DNA from: Marthasterias glacialis
Taxonomy: Eukaryota; Echinodermata; Asteroidea; Forcipulatida; Asteriidae
DNA length: 64,000 nt
Assembly (NCBI GenBank): GCA_911728455.2
Contig: OU452219.1
Span: 18,445,397 to 18,509,396 of the forward strand
Direction of reading: 5' to 3'
Made by a program: the position numbers and the translations under genes. Each line of letters opens with the position of its first letter. Position 1 is the stretch's first letter. Under the pieces are notes generated by a model. The model was not told the origin of the DNA. It did no database searches and was given only the letters and a program-made list of their open reading frames with translations. Positions 40,801 to 55,600 of the stretch are shown piece after piece.

Positions 40801-43800
40801 TAACAACACGTGCATTTGAACACAAATACCAATCCCACCATCGATATTTTTAGTCAGTTTTTTTTTCCCGTTTCAAATCATCTGTCAGACAAATTTTACA
40901 AAGGCCCACCTCTTCCCTTTAATGTGGGTCTACTCTAATGCACTGAACCGGTACAGTCAGTCCCACACCGGATTCTTGTGTTTTAACGCTTTCATGTCTA
41001 TATTGTGTCTGTTTGTATTTTATGGAAAATGTTATTGTTAATTAGCAAATTTTTTATCCATCCAATTCTGGCGCTTGCGCTGTTGATGTGGTCTGAAAAA
41101 AAAATATAAATAAGTTAATAAATATAAATAAATACATAAAGACCCCACATTACCATTTCAGTGTGAGTGGAGAGAACGTGGTGGAATTCCTCAGAAGTCC
41201 AGCTGCGTTTGCTCATAGACTGCTCTACATTCACTTGACGTGCAGAATGCACCATCTCACAGTACGGCTCAAAATTCTGGAGACATTTTTCATAAATTGA
41301 TAAACATTGTCATTGTTTGTAATGAACATCCAAGTGACTTACTGTCTATATTTATAAGCAAGTTCGATCAAGGACCAATGGTTAACCAGTGGTTGGTTAG
41401 TGACGTACGTAGTGCATGCGCACTTAAGGAAGTGCGAACAACTCTAGTCATGTCACGTCCATGCGACCATGAGTAAACAGCGCAATCAACGTTATCACTT
41501 TCTGATACCTATTGGTAACCAGCGATGAGACCAACCTAGATGGGCTGGTCGCGAATAGTCAACTAGACGGTTGAACCATCGTTGACTAGCGTGAGTTCGA
41601 TCAGAGTTAGTCGAACTATGGTTAACTATGGTCCTTGATTGAACTTGCTCTATATTTATGGTTTACAAACCATGGACATGCTATCAACATTTACAAATCA
41701 TGGTTTATAAACCTTCAAAATTGAAATCAATATCCTGACACTGATCCTGAATCCAAAAACAATTATTTAGACAAGTTTAACTTGTGGTTTACAAACAACA
41801 TTTAAAAAGCACAAAACATTACTTCATTACTTGTTAAAAAGCATGATAAAAACATGTCAAAAAATGTGCTTAACCATTAACTGACAAACAGTGGCCCATA
41901 CCCTTGTGTGAAGTTTTACAAAAAAATCACTCATTTCATCATTCAAAGGCATTTGTTATGACAGAAACTTATAACTCTGAAAAGACCTTGATTTTTTCAA
42001 GAAAGTCTGTAAAAGCCAAGTCCAATGACTAAACTTGTCCTGCATAAATCCTTCACAAAAAAACTAGCTCAATGCAATTCCTATGGGCTTCTGGTAATCA
42101 GTGGAGCCAGTTTGTGTGAAGTGGGCGTGGCTTACAGTGGAATGACGTCACACTTACCAAAAGGTTTACAATAAAGTCTACTGGAATCGTTCCATCTCAT
42201 ACCTTACTGTACGCAACAATAGCATCCAAATTCTCAACAACCAGTCTTAGAACGTCGTGCACCATCGTCTTGTACTCTGGGTCCTCCCCGAACAGCAGCT
42301 CCAAGTCTGGCCACGGCCTCTTCTTATTCTCATTCTCATCCTCCATGGGCATGGATAGCTTGAGATCATAGCGAGGGGATGACCAGAAGACAGAGAGATA
42401 AGGGTCACGCTGAAGAGCTCCGACCTGACCTACAAGTTTGAAAAAAATATGCAAAAAAAATAAATTATATTGAAGATGAGAAATTACACTTGTTCGGTTG
42501 AAAACAACAAAAGGTGGTGTTAGCACTTTAAGTTTAACTATTTAAAAAACCCTGCATGAGCTTTCATAGCAACTGCTTCTTCATCAGATGCAATTAAGGC
42601 GTCATGCTAATAAGAACAGTCTTAATATACATATTTGTAACAGCATATAAAAATGTCAATGTTTCAAACCAATGTTCACAGGTTATACTGTTAAAACGTT
42701 TCTTGAAAAGGTTTGAGGAAATTAATTCTTCTAAAAACCTGTTTTGTATCATCTTGTAAGATGTTTCCTCAAAACTAGCCAATGTGAATATAAGTATTTC
42801 TCCCACAAACCCATGACTTACCACTCCTTTAAATGATATCTGAGAAACTGATGTCAATTCTGGCACTTACCCACTGTGTGTTCCAAGCCGGCTATGACAC
42901 CCCTCATTTTGGACATGAACACTCTTGGCGTCGGCTCGAGACTCACAAACACCTTGGTGTTGTCAACCTTCTCCTCTGATCTTGGCGTTCTTGTGAGCAG
43001 AAAAAGAAAAGCGATTTTAAAATCAAAATGCTTTTAAAAAATGTGTCATTGAGAACAGCTGTTTCTTACATTTTCAAACAGGGTGATTGTTGTTTGTAAC
43101 ATTTCGTCGCATCATTGCAAAAATGTTGTATCTCGATTGTGCAACCATGTCGTATCTTGCTGGGAAACACTCCATGCAAAAACATTGTATCTTAGTGCCT
43201 ATTGGTTTTGTGTGTACATCCGGGTAATTAAAAGCGAGATACAATGTTTTGACACTTTCAAACTCACGTTTAGCATAAATGCTATTTTAGGAGATTCAAT
43301 GGTTTGCATCGATGCAACAATTTGGGGATGAGGAATAGCAATTTTGAAGAATACAATAAAGCTTGGGTATGTAGTTCAGGCATTTTTTCTTAAGCTACTG
43401 ATCTTTGACCGGTTGACCTTGGGTAAGGGTTGATGACCTTTGACATACTGACCTCTGTGGGTAGGCATAGTTCTTCTCCTCCTCATTTTTCTTGGAAATG
43501 ACTTCAAGCTCTTCCTCTTCTTCTTGAGCCTCAGCAATGGAATCTTCCTCAGTGTCACTCTCATCTAATGACCAAAATACAAACGATACATGAAGACAAA
43601 AAAATCAACTACCAAATGCAAACTTCAGTGTGAACAGGATGGCTTCCACTCAAGGCCAATCTTCGAGAATGACCAGCAGGGTCTAATTTCATTGAGCTGC
43701 TTAAACACAAGAATAAACTAAGCACACACTGATTTTGGCTTACCAGAAAAATGTTACCAGCCTAAATACCATGTCATGTGCACCCTTTGTGAATGGCTCC

Positions 43801-46800
43801 CTGTTTTCTTTTTCCTTAGCAGAAATTTGTTCAGCAATATCTTACGCTTAAAGCGGCTCTGAGAAAATGCTCCAGGGTTTCCTGACACACGTTCCACAAA
43901 CTTGATGATGTAGCAGTTAAGAATTCTGCTCTAAAACGCTGAGGTTTTGAAGGTTTAAATCGCTTTACTATGTCCGCAAAATTTTCCTTCAACACTCGGA
44001 GAGTACACACCCACAATGTGCTTTGTAACTACATTGGTAAATAGCAAAACCAAAATGTCCATATTCCTGATTCAGAGTGTCAACTTGTAAAAGTAGTAAA
44101 CGGAAAAATGAAGTTGTAGACTAACCTGAGCTCTCATTCCTGATTCAGAGTGTCAATTTGTAAAAGTAGTAAATGAAAAAATGAAGTTGTAGACTAACCT
44201 GAGCTCTCAGAATCGCTGTCACTGCTACTTGACAGAGGCTCCTGATCAGGAAACGTCACATTCTTTTTCTTCAACGAAGAGTTAGATTTGCTCCTACTGT
44301 CCATTCTGGAACGAGAAGATTTCTTAGATGTGGACCTAAACGATATCGGAAAGACAAAAAGTAGACCAACATGACGCAAATTAGATGTGTTGAGGGCCTG
44401 GTAACAACAGAAAGTTACAGTGGAGTTTCTTGTCCCAGTGGTTTTAGTTCTCTGGATTTCAACAAAACAGACTTTCACAAAAGGAAAAGTGACTCTAAAA
44501 ATTTGGTATTTTCACTTCAATGGGCATCTTTCAAATAAAAATGGTAGACGTATTTGTCAAAGTTTTCAAATTAAGTCTGGCAATCACTGCTGAACAGCAG
44601 TCCGACTACCTGCCTATTGAAAAAATCTACCAGACTCATGTTCTGATACGATGTCCCACATTTTGTACAGAGCACTCCTCCCCTCAATTTACAGAAACTT
44701 ACGTTGCTCTTGAGCTTGCTCTGTGCTTCAATTCAGGAATGTTCAGCACGAGCTGTACCTCAAAGACAGGCTCTGGGGGCATCTCAACAAACTCTTGCTG
44801 TTTGATGTCTTCTAGAACCTAAAAGAAACCACAGAAACAAAAGGAATATGTATGGTTTTTTTTGCCCATACACCAATGTGTGTGAAGTACTGTATATTCA
44901 GTACTTTCCCGAGTGCTGTGAAAAAAAAAAAAAATCACAGGCATATTCCTCAGGTGGCATTCGAACCCACAACCCTTGCCATTCTAGAGCAAATAACTAG
45001 TCTACCGAGATTGCCCAGCAGCTAGAGGCAGTTCGAATCCTATTAGCAGTGGGTGCCACCACCATTATACATGTTATAACAGATGTTACTTTTTGCATTA
45101 TTTATTTGTGTTATCGGGGATAAGAATATTATTGAACCCAACCCAAGGAATATGCCTGTGAGTTTTTTTTTCCACAGCACTCGGGAAAGTATTGAACATA
45201 CAATGTTTAAAAAACATTGGTGTATGAGCAAAAAACACAAATAATTTTCTTAACCCCGATGAAAAAATTAACATCTAGAATAATATTCTTGAAATGAACT
45301 ATCTTGCCTAATAATATTAATCCAGCACCATTCCCATTTTTAGCAATCCATATATGTAAAGTAATTATTATTTTTTTTTAAATGAAGAAGAATAGAACAA
45401 TTAAGTGTTGTTAATATTTGAACAAATTTGGACACCTTAGATCCCATGTTACAGTATTCACTACCTAATGGAGACTGAAGTCAATAGGAACAAAAGGTCT
45501 CCACAGGGAATTCCAAAGAGAAGGATGTTCCACAAGGAATTTTGTGTAAAAAGTCTATGGGAGGATGTAAAGTACAGGGACAAAGGAACAAACTGAAGAA
45601 ATATCCACAGGGATGCAAAATGGGAATGTGTGTATACATACATTGGTTCATTGTGTGAAAAATTCATACAGTTTATTGAGAATATAAAATTAGCTGTTGC
45701 AAACTGCTTACCAACCAAAAGGACCTGTTTTATAGATGCAAAATGTTTTTCATGGCCTCACGTTTTGACCCTAGCAGAGTCTTTCTCAAAGGCTAAATGA
45801 CAACACAACACACACATACTTGTCAAATACACCTAAGGATGAGCAGAGTATATTGGTTGAAATGTCGAGGCCACAACAGCTCTTTTCAGAGCCATCACTC
45901 CTCCCAGAACAGGTTTATACATGGATGTACCCGCAAGAATACAAGTTATAGTTACTTCTTGTGACTTATACTAAAGGAATAAAAGTGTAGTGAAGAGGTT
46001 TTCAACTAGTTGTTTAAACATGGTTAGGCCTGGTTCTTGATAATTTTACCGAGGTGAAGTCGAGGTAATATTATCAAGAACCAGGCCTCACCGTGTTTAA
46101 ACAACTTGTTGAAAATCGATTCAACACACTTTTATTCCCATTTATAAATACCTTTCTGTTAAAAACATCAGAAAACCTTTAAAAGTTGAGAACAAATCTG
46201 ACAGTGACAGCTCACATCATCGACTCAAGTCTGCGTTAAAGTTCTAAATTCAATCCATGTTGAAGGTCTTGCACATGTTTAAACATTTCGCACGCAAGTT
46301 TCAAACTTGCGCGAGCCAAACTTGGATGCTACCATCTACCTCCATGGGGCTACCAATTTAAATTGGGCCGTGCAATTTGCGCGCTGTGCACAATCGTTTG
46401 ATAGCACCTTCTTTTGACTCAATTTACGCAGTCCATGTTTAAACACTTTGACCATGTCTATATCGCACATTTAAACATGGCCCTGTGATCTCCTCTCGAC
46501 CAATCAGACTAAATAAACTGTCCCAGGCATTTATGAATGTCTAACAAATTCAGCGTTACCATTGTTTGATTAAAAGTAACGTGAATTCAGAGCTTTCCTA
46601 ATGTCCAAAGGAACATCAGTTGTAGAAGACATGACCTATCACAGCCAATGCCTGTAACCCTACCTGGTCAATATCCACAGGTGCTTTTTCTATTTCCTGC
46701 TTATCAAAGTCAAAGTGAAGACTGTCATCTTTCTTGGCAGACGCTGGTCTGGATCCATCCCCATCCTCTGACTCCACCAAGACTTGCCTCCTGGAGAAAC

Positions 46801-49630
46801 CTAGTGGAGAGAACAGATGACACCTAATGTCAAAATTGGTTTGTTCATCTTCTGATATATCTGGGTGTGTCCTCCAGCCAGAACCTATAAACAATGGCAA
46901 AGGCATTCTCTTGATGACGACCACAGCATGCTGTTTGAAACAATGAGTAAACCTCCCATCTTTTCAGAACCACACACTCAACTAAAACAGATTTTATACA
47001 TGGTGTCACCACAAACCTCCGTCTTAATGTACCTCCATCATGCAAACCTTCAAATCATTCTGTGGTTTGTTTTATATAACTCACATACAGATCCTTGTCA
47101 TTTGATCGGTGGTATCTTCATCACATGACATTCACTATTACTCATGTCTGCATCAGCGATCAAGAAGTCAGATGTTGCTGACTATTTTACCAATTTTCTG
47201 CTATTATGCTGGGGTTATTGTGTTATCCCACAATCCTCAGCTGTAGCCCACGGCCGAGATTTTGCAATTCACGGTTTATAAATATGACATTTTCTTGATA
47301 GAGAAATCTCAAATCCCAGTGCTTTTGGCTTTTGTCAAGCCAAGGATTCTTGGCAATGATTCCGGCAATTTTGAGAAAATAATCCCATCAGGCCGCATGG
47401 GAAAAAACTTGAAGTTTCCGGGCGGGAACTGGTAAACATGTCTGAGTTTCATCGTAAAAAAAAAACAAAAAAACTTCATGGTTTTAAAAACTAGCTACAC
47501 TTTTGCCAGTGACAGCACAAGTCAAAATGACAATACTACATGTATGACATCATATGAGGGATGATGCTTTGTGTTGTAAAAAAAGTGGCTATACAAAACA
47601 GAGCTCTTGATGGCAAGTGAATGACGACATCATAGGGCTTTCCATGAATCTTACTGAAAAGCACCGAAGAAGGGTGTTCAAAATGATTGATTTTTTCATA
47701 ACTTAACAACTGTTTAATCTCATTTGAACTCAATTTTTGTACTGATCCAACACTTGTTAAATGATTTTCAACAAAGATTAGTTGTCATCGTTTTTTGTTC
47801 AAGCTGGTCTTTAAGGATAAAATAAAATCAGGCTGGCCTACCGGAGGTTTTCTTCCGTGGTGCATAGCTATCCCCATCCCTCATGTCATCATCCCCATCC
47901 TCGGCTTGCTTCTTGGCCAGATCGTTGCCAGTGGTGACAGAGGTGCTGAGGAACACCTGCAGGGAGCGGACAGCCGTCTTGACCAGACGATGAAGCATCT
48001 CCAAGACGAGGTAGTCGGCAGTGCGCAGGAAGCTGCACAGACGGCTTAAGATGCTACGCCATTCTGCCATGTCCGTGTATGATGGACCCGTTTCTAGTCA
48101 AATAAATAGTGTTATATACAGAATGGTCTGGTCAGCATTTTGCTTTAATCATCCAAGTCTGTTGAAAGTATGACCAAAATGCTGTACCTTTCGACACTTA
48201 TTTAAAAGAAAATAATCTTATACACTCTCGAGTTTAAAGCCCCAGCTCAACATTAGTCAAGTGTCTGTAAATGCTTCCATTCTTTGTACAAATCAAGATA
48301 TTCGTAATGAAACCAACTTATTTTAGCTCATTTCGTTGTCTCACTGAGACGAAAACTAATTTTGAATCTGATTTCATTTTTTTTTTATAAAAACGATAAC
48401 ACTTCAAGCAGAAATATTTCAAGGAAAGTTTTCTACCATCATTATCTATTTACCATGTAAGGTTTATATAAATCTGTGAACATTTGTTTTTCTTCTTACC
48501 AAAGTTGAGCTGGGGCTATAACGTGATATATATTTTTCAATGTTTCCTGTCTAGTATTGAGAGTATGAAGAAAGACAATAACTTCTTGTTCTACGTGTTT
48601 TCCCGTAGTTAGGTGCTAACAGCGTTTGTGCGTCCTACGAGAAATCACGTAGTTGGGCAGATATGGGCTAAATACACACAGACCATACTACAATCTTAAA
48701 ACTGTCTCTTTGTTAGACATCAATGGAACTCACTTTTGTGTTTTTCTCCACCTTTCTTGGTTGCTGATTTTTTCTTGTTTTTATCTACATCCACCTTTTT
48801 GGTAAGTGGACCCGAGTTGGGATGCAGTGGCTGGGTGACTCCCTCCATCTCCGCAACTTTCTGCAGGATAAAAAAACAAAAACAATGAACACATTTCAAT
48901 TTACAATTTGAACCCTTCAAAGGTTATAGGGTGATGACCAGTTTTAATCAAATGACTATTAATCAAAAGCAGAACATCTGATAAAAAATTATGTTTTCCA
49001 TTTTCGTTTGCAAACAAAAATAAGTTTGATTATTGGTGGAAAATGAGAGGTTACCTCACGAAACCCACTAGTCATTGCCCTTGGGTTAAAACAAGGAGTT
49101 ACTGTATTCAGTGACCACCTGTGGGAATTACTGATAAAATTTAACAAATATTTGTAAAAAATAAATTGATAACAAAAAACTACATGATTTATATAGCGCC
49201 TCATATAGTGTCTCAAAAATGAATGCTAGATTTAACTGCGGCTTTAATTTTGAAAAAGTGCAGTCAAATCATTGGCGTGTCGTGGCCAAGTCGTCAATAC
49301 ACTTGACTCAAGCTCTGGTGTTGATGACAGTTTGGGTTCGAGTCCCGGTCTTGAGCAAGACACTTATCCATTATTTCTCCGTCATTGGATGGGACGTAAA
49401 GCGGTTGGTCCTGTGTGTTGTGTAATGCACGTAAAAGAACCCAGTTACACTTATCGCTAAGAGAAGGGGTTTGCCCTGGTGTTTTTGGCAGAGGCTGCTG
49501 AATGCATTGCAGCACCTTGTAAACTCTTTGACATGTTCAACATGTGCTACATCAACGGGTCAAATTGCGCATTTTCAAGACGCCTGTAAATAAAGCACTT
49601 TATAAAAATTAGTTATTATTATTATCATTA

Positions 49631-49665
<35 letters not shown>

Positions 49666-52600
49666 ATCAAACATTTTGGGGTAAAAAATTCAAGCTCTTC
49701 ATGACTTTGACTGACTCTATGCCAAAAATACATGTACGAACATTCATAGATCAAACGATTTCTTCTGAAAACAAAAACGAAAATTTTACATAATCCACCC
49801 CTTGAAATCAAGTAAAATGGGATTCCAAAATGCACAGCAAATATATCTTCTGATCTCCATGGCAAAACAGATTTATAAGGCAAGGGAACTATTTAGGTAA
49901 ATAGACTTAATAATAATAAAAAACAAAACAAATTGGCAACCTTACCGCGCAGCATTCAAATGCAAGTCGGACAATCTTATCCCTCATGTGCATGAGTTTG
50001 AGCAGGGCTACGTCACACTGCTCCGCCTGCTGTTGGCAGAACTTATCCAGGGTCAGCATGGTATGGGGATCCATCTTGATCAGAGTTATCTCCTTGTCCC
50101 CAGTCCCCTCGCCATTCAAGCTACTGCAGGCTGCTTCACACTGGCTTCGGATGTGAAGGAGGCAACGCTGTAGAATCTCATTGGCAGTGAAGAGCTGACG
50201 ACTCATCAATGCTCTTGGGGGTTGATTAAAAAAAAAAAAAAGTCAGTAAGTTTGAGGCTTTGCATGGTGGGGATAGTAGGAAGTAACTATTACTAGTAAA
50301 CTCACAGGTACAACCATGTGTAAATCTCTTCTGGGAGGAGTGTTGGCTCTGAAAAGAACCGTTGTAGTCGCGATGGTTCGAACGGTATACTGTATACTGT
50401 TCGAAACGTTGAGGCCACAACAGCTATTTTCAGAGCCAACACTCCTCCCAAAAGAGATTTACACACGGTTGTACCCGCAAGTTTACGAAAAAGTCATTAC
50501 TTGTAATCCTTGAGATCCGTTAAAACTTAGCAGCACATTTCACTCTTAAATGGTATTCTGAACCACTTGACCACAGATGACTTCTTAGTACGTAAAACTT
50601 TTCCAAACTGAATAACGGTTGACGTTTATATACAATTCAGAACAGCTTTGGAAGTGCCTCTTTTGGTTGGGTCGGTCATGTCAGTTGACGTATAATTATG
50701 CCTCCGGACATTCCATTGTGTAGCGCGCACGGGCATACACTCACCGTGCTATGCTTTGTTTCCCCAAAACAAAATGGGACAAAGAGTACTGGAATTCATG
50801 CTCAAAATCTCCCTTTTTCCGGGGGTTATTGTGTAATCCTCGATTCCAGACCATTGTCCTTTTGTTGTACAAACAGCCATTAAAAGAGATCAATAGGCTG
50901 GCACAAGTGTTTTACATTGTATTTGGCATATGGGAGGTAGGTCTGAGATTCCAGCATACCATGGCTGATCATCAGCCATATCCATGGCCAATAATCAGCG
51001 AAAAAAAACTTGGCCTAGTGATGGTGAAGATATTCCATAATTTCTCAAAAGAGAACAAAAAAAATCCTGGTGCATTTTATGAGGACTTTTGTTGTCTTTA
51101 CATTGTTTAGTCGGGGTTTCATTGTGACAATGATTCTCTGAAAAAAATTATTTCGGCAGTTCCGAAAAGTTAATTCCTCGCATGGTAAAGATTTGTTATC
51201 ACTGTCGGGAAGTCGTTAACCAGTAAATACCTTGGCTTTACATCATAAGATTTAAATCGGAATTTCAGATTCAAAATGAGAGCTTACAAAGCTCTGCGGA
51301 ATCTGAAAATGTTGACTTCTTGTTGAGTATTTTTGTGCTAAAACATGAAGAACTTTTTATTTTTTTGAGATACACTGTCAGTTTTTGTGTTCCTTTTCAT
51401 TTGAACTATCTGTCACAACTCACTTGCTGCTTGACTTCTTGTGTGATCTTACGTTGTTCTTCCACATCTTGAAAGCTTTCCAGATTCTATACAAGGCAAG
51501 AAGACAATGGCCCTTAATTAATTCTGGCACTAATTAACTGAATGATAAAACGACCAGCAATCCCTGCACAAAATACTTTTTGAAGCAATAATGTGTAAGC
51601 ATGTATGAAAAAATAACAATGGTTACTAATGTTATACACGTTCCTTGAGATATGACTTTAACTTTCCCAATATACAGCTGTGCCTTTGCATTTGTGCAAT
51701 GACATGTTCCTTGAAAACTTTCAAGTATTCTTTAAAAAAAAATACTTGAAGGTGAAATGTTAAATGGAACACATATAGCGCTTCTGTGCCCCATATCCCA
51801 CAAATGAAAAGACCGCAGGCGGAGTTGGGATGCCGACGCACTATATATTCCTGTATTCCACGAGCGCGTGTATGATAACGAATTTCTCTTCCAGCAACCT
51901 GGAAGATAATAAAGCTTTGAGCGTTATTTTTTGAAGAGCAAAACATGCAATGCGCAAAGTTTAGAGAGTGACGCATGATACTCACAATATGCAATATAGA
52001 CTACTGGGAGTATGATATGGTTTATTATCACACTCCTGCTAAGCAATCTGATTGGAGGATTAGTGCGTACTAGAAGATAATACGTAATATCATCAAAACT
52101 TAAGAATGTGACTTTACCTGAATTTTACAAAGACTGGCAGGTCAAATATGGCATGGAAGACCCGTCTTTCATAAAGCCAGTGCATTGTAGGTGTTAGCTC
52201 TTCGTACTCCTCATCTCCATCTTGAATACACTGCACCAACGAACAATCAAACTTATCTTTAATATCAAATAAGAACTTTGTGGTAGACCAAGTCAAGGCC
52301 GGTTTATACACTAATCCAAGCAGCGCTCGTTTATGTGTTTTACATCACCGCAGCTATGGCCGCCGCACAGGCGCGCGACACGACAATAGCGCAGAAGTGC
52401 GCATGTGCCAATCAGCAAGGAGGATTCACAGTGCGTCTGCATCAACGCGCCGTGCAGCGGCCTTAGCTGCGGTGGTGTAAACACCCATGAACGAGCTGCT
52501 CGGATTAGTCTATAGCCGTACGCACGATGATAATCGTCAAACGCTGATGATCGCCAGCGTCTTCAGTGACTAAACATGATGCCTCAGCGATAAAAACTGT

Positions 52601-55600
52601 TTTTTTTTTTGAGATCGCCTCTCAAGTTTTTAGCTGTACGACCATCGCGCGACCGACTATAAACTGGCCTTTAAGTGACATAGGAGTTTATTTTGTATGC
52701 AGCATTGACAATTAAAGTTTAAACGAATTAAATACTGTTCAGAGAATTGCAAACTGGCATCTTAAAAAAAAAAAATGTAAAGTTAAATACTGTCTCCCAC
52801 CGAATTGCAGCAATCATTGTGCCAGCCAGTCTGCTCTTCTGTAAAACATGTTATGTCTGGAGTCAGCTTTTGATAAATGCATTGGGACAGCAGGTGATAT
52901 ATTCTATACAGTGCTCATCACACATCTGCGTACAGGTAAAAACCTAGAACTAAAATAAAAACGTCTTTTACCCCTGATGCAAGAATTACATCTATTAAAT
53001 TGTTTGCAGTACCCACTGCTCATTACAGGCTTTAAATTGGCCTCTTTTCACCAGGCATGCAACTGCAGTTTGTTCAAACGAGAGGAAAGTGCCAGGCACA
53101 GCAAGACTTTGTACTTCGTTTTTTCAATTTTCAAAAACGAGGAAATCAGCTGATCAGCTAAAAAGTTGCATGCCTGTTTCACTAGGTGAGCTCAGTGGTC
53201 TAGTAGTTAAGACAAGTGCTCTAGAAAGCAGGGGTTGTGGGTTCGAATCCCATCTGAGTCGCCTTGAAAAGCACTGGGTATGTAGTGCTTATCATACATC
53301 AGTGTAAAGGTGAAACCAAAATAATTTTTATCCAGAATGCAAATGTCTACTAAATAGGTGATATTTTTCATAAACAAGTGACTTTACAGGTCTAAACATC
53401 ATAAACAGGTTGTTTATCAAAAGCGTTCCGCACCATGAAACTCAGGTTCACTTATTGCTTTGTGTTAGACTCTTACCAAGGTAACTGAGGCCCCACTAGC
53501 TGTAAAGTACATCCTAGACGTTCTGGCCTCCTGCGGGGACACAACTTGTAGGCTGTAGGGGTTATAGCGCCCCCTAGGGTTGTAACGTTCACGTGGAAGG
53601 GCGTAGACGAACTCGCCGGGATCATCTGGCCTACCAAATAAGTACTACCCCAAAAGACAGTAAAACAAGAATTGTTATTTCAGCAGGTAAAAATGACTTA
53701 ATACAAAAATCACTTCTATGACTACATTAATGGGAGACTTTTGAGGACACTAGGTGGCAGCAGACTTACCAGGTAAATCCATCGTTCTCGGATATGTGCA
53801 CATGCCCAGAACTATGCAAACAATGGAAATTTACCTGGCAAGTCTGCTGCCACCTAGCGTTCAGAAGTCTCCCATTGCACCTCAACACTCAACATGTCAA
53901 CTACTGTACATCTCAATGAGTTAGTGTTACGTCATATCAGATTAATACAATGATGTCACATCTTGGATAATTTCTATTCTAACATAAATATCCCAATTAA
54001 AGTGCAAGTCTTGACCGTATTTGAACACTTTGGGAAACCTTGGGTTCCCACTCGCAATTGCTTTAACGTACACAAAGGAAACAAAATCATCCGCTCTAAT
54101 GAGGCCCATCGCATCAGACTTGCAGTCTATTTTAAAGTATGTGTACAACATTGGAAATTGTCAAATACCAGTGTCTGCACTTTGTGTGACCCCACGTATG
54201 CATGAAATAACAAACCTGTAAAAGTTTAAGCTCAATCTGTCAATGGAGTCTTGCAAGAAAAAAGTGGAAAAAAAAGATATGATTTCACTGTTTCAAAACA
54301 TGGAGTTTTGGACTCACGAGATCAAAAAAAAAAACTTGTTTTACTCATTTCTCAAAAAACTGTAGCATTTCAGGCAAAGATATTTCATGAGAACTGTGAT
54401 CATCTTTATACCATGTAAGTTATATGCAAATCTGTACACATTTATATTTTCACTCGCACTAACGTTGTGACACCCTTTTTAAAGCCGCTGCTTTTACATA
54501 CGGGAATTTCTACATGAAATAGTTTTTCCAGGTCACATGATCATTAAGGCCTTTTGATGAGCTTACAACTCTTGTGAGGGACTGGAGCCCAATTTCATAG
54601 AGCTGCTTTAGAACACGATATTGCTTAACAATTTGCGACTGAGCCAAAAAAAAGCAGGATACCAGTCACAATGGTACGCGTGACATGGCATTTTGGCTGG
54701 TAACCTTATTCTGGTAAGCAAAATTGTTAAGTGCTTAGTTTTTGTGCTTAAGCAGCTCCATGAAATTAGGCCAAAGTTGTGCAACTGTGGGAAGTTCAAT
54801 TATGATGCCTATGCTATACACATGTGCTGTTGAAAGGAGTGAAAATTTAGTATGAAAAGCCAGTCTAAACCCATAACAGCTTGGAAAAAAGCCACTAAAA
54901 CCACTAAAAACAGTTAAGAGTCTCAAATCTTCCTCATTTGTGCCTTGAGAGCCTATTCCTCACTTCGCCAGAACTAAACTTATCACGGTAATTTACTAAG
55001 ATACACTGGGTCAGCGACAATTCCCTTTAAGAGCTGGGCTTAATGTTATAAAACTTTAAAACCAGAAAGTATTGCTAGACAATTTTATTTGCTAAGCAAA
55101 TGTTTTCTGTGCCCAGCAAACTGTTGGGCTCAACAGCTTTATAAAACATGGCCATGTTTGGGGGCTATACAATATAGAGCAAGTTCGATCAAGGACCATA
55201 GTTAACCATAGTTTGACTAACTCTGATCGAGCCCACGCTAGTTGACGATGGTTGGACTAGTCTAGTCGACTATTCGCGACCAGCCTATTGAGGGTTGGTC
55301 ACACCGCTGGTTACCAATAGCCGTTTCATAAGCTCAGTGCAGCGGGGACCAGTTATCAGGAAAGTGATAACGTTGATTTCACAGTTTTCTCCTGGTCGTG
55401 TTGACATGATATGACTGGAGTCATTCGCACTTCGACTTCAGTGCGCATGCACTGCATACCTCACTAACCAACCACTAGTCATGCTAGTTAATCATTGGTC
55501 CTTGATGGAACTTGCTCATAATCGACCCCTACCCACTCCTGTTATGAGTACATCCACTCATCATCTGCATTTGACGTGTTTGAATGTGAACTCACATACC

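Noticed and set aside
43376-43564. Basic 62-codon minus frame ([10 protein letters not shown]...)
   Set aside because: Out-of-phase shadow of acidic exon 15.
53942-54151. Candidate extra exon between exons 5 and 6
   Set aside because: No dynein motif, no matching splice pair, and exons 5 and 6 already join in phase.
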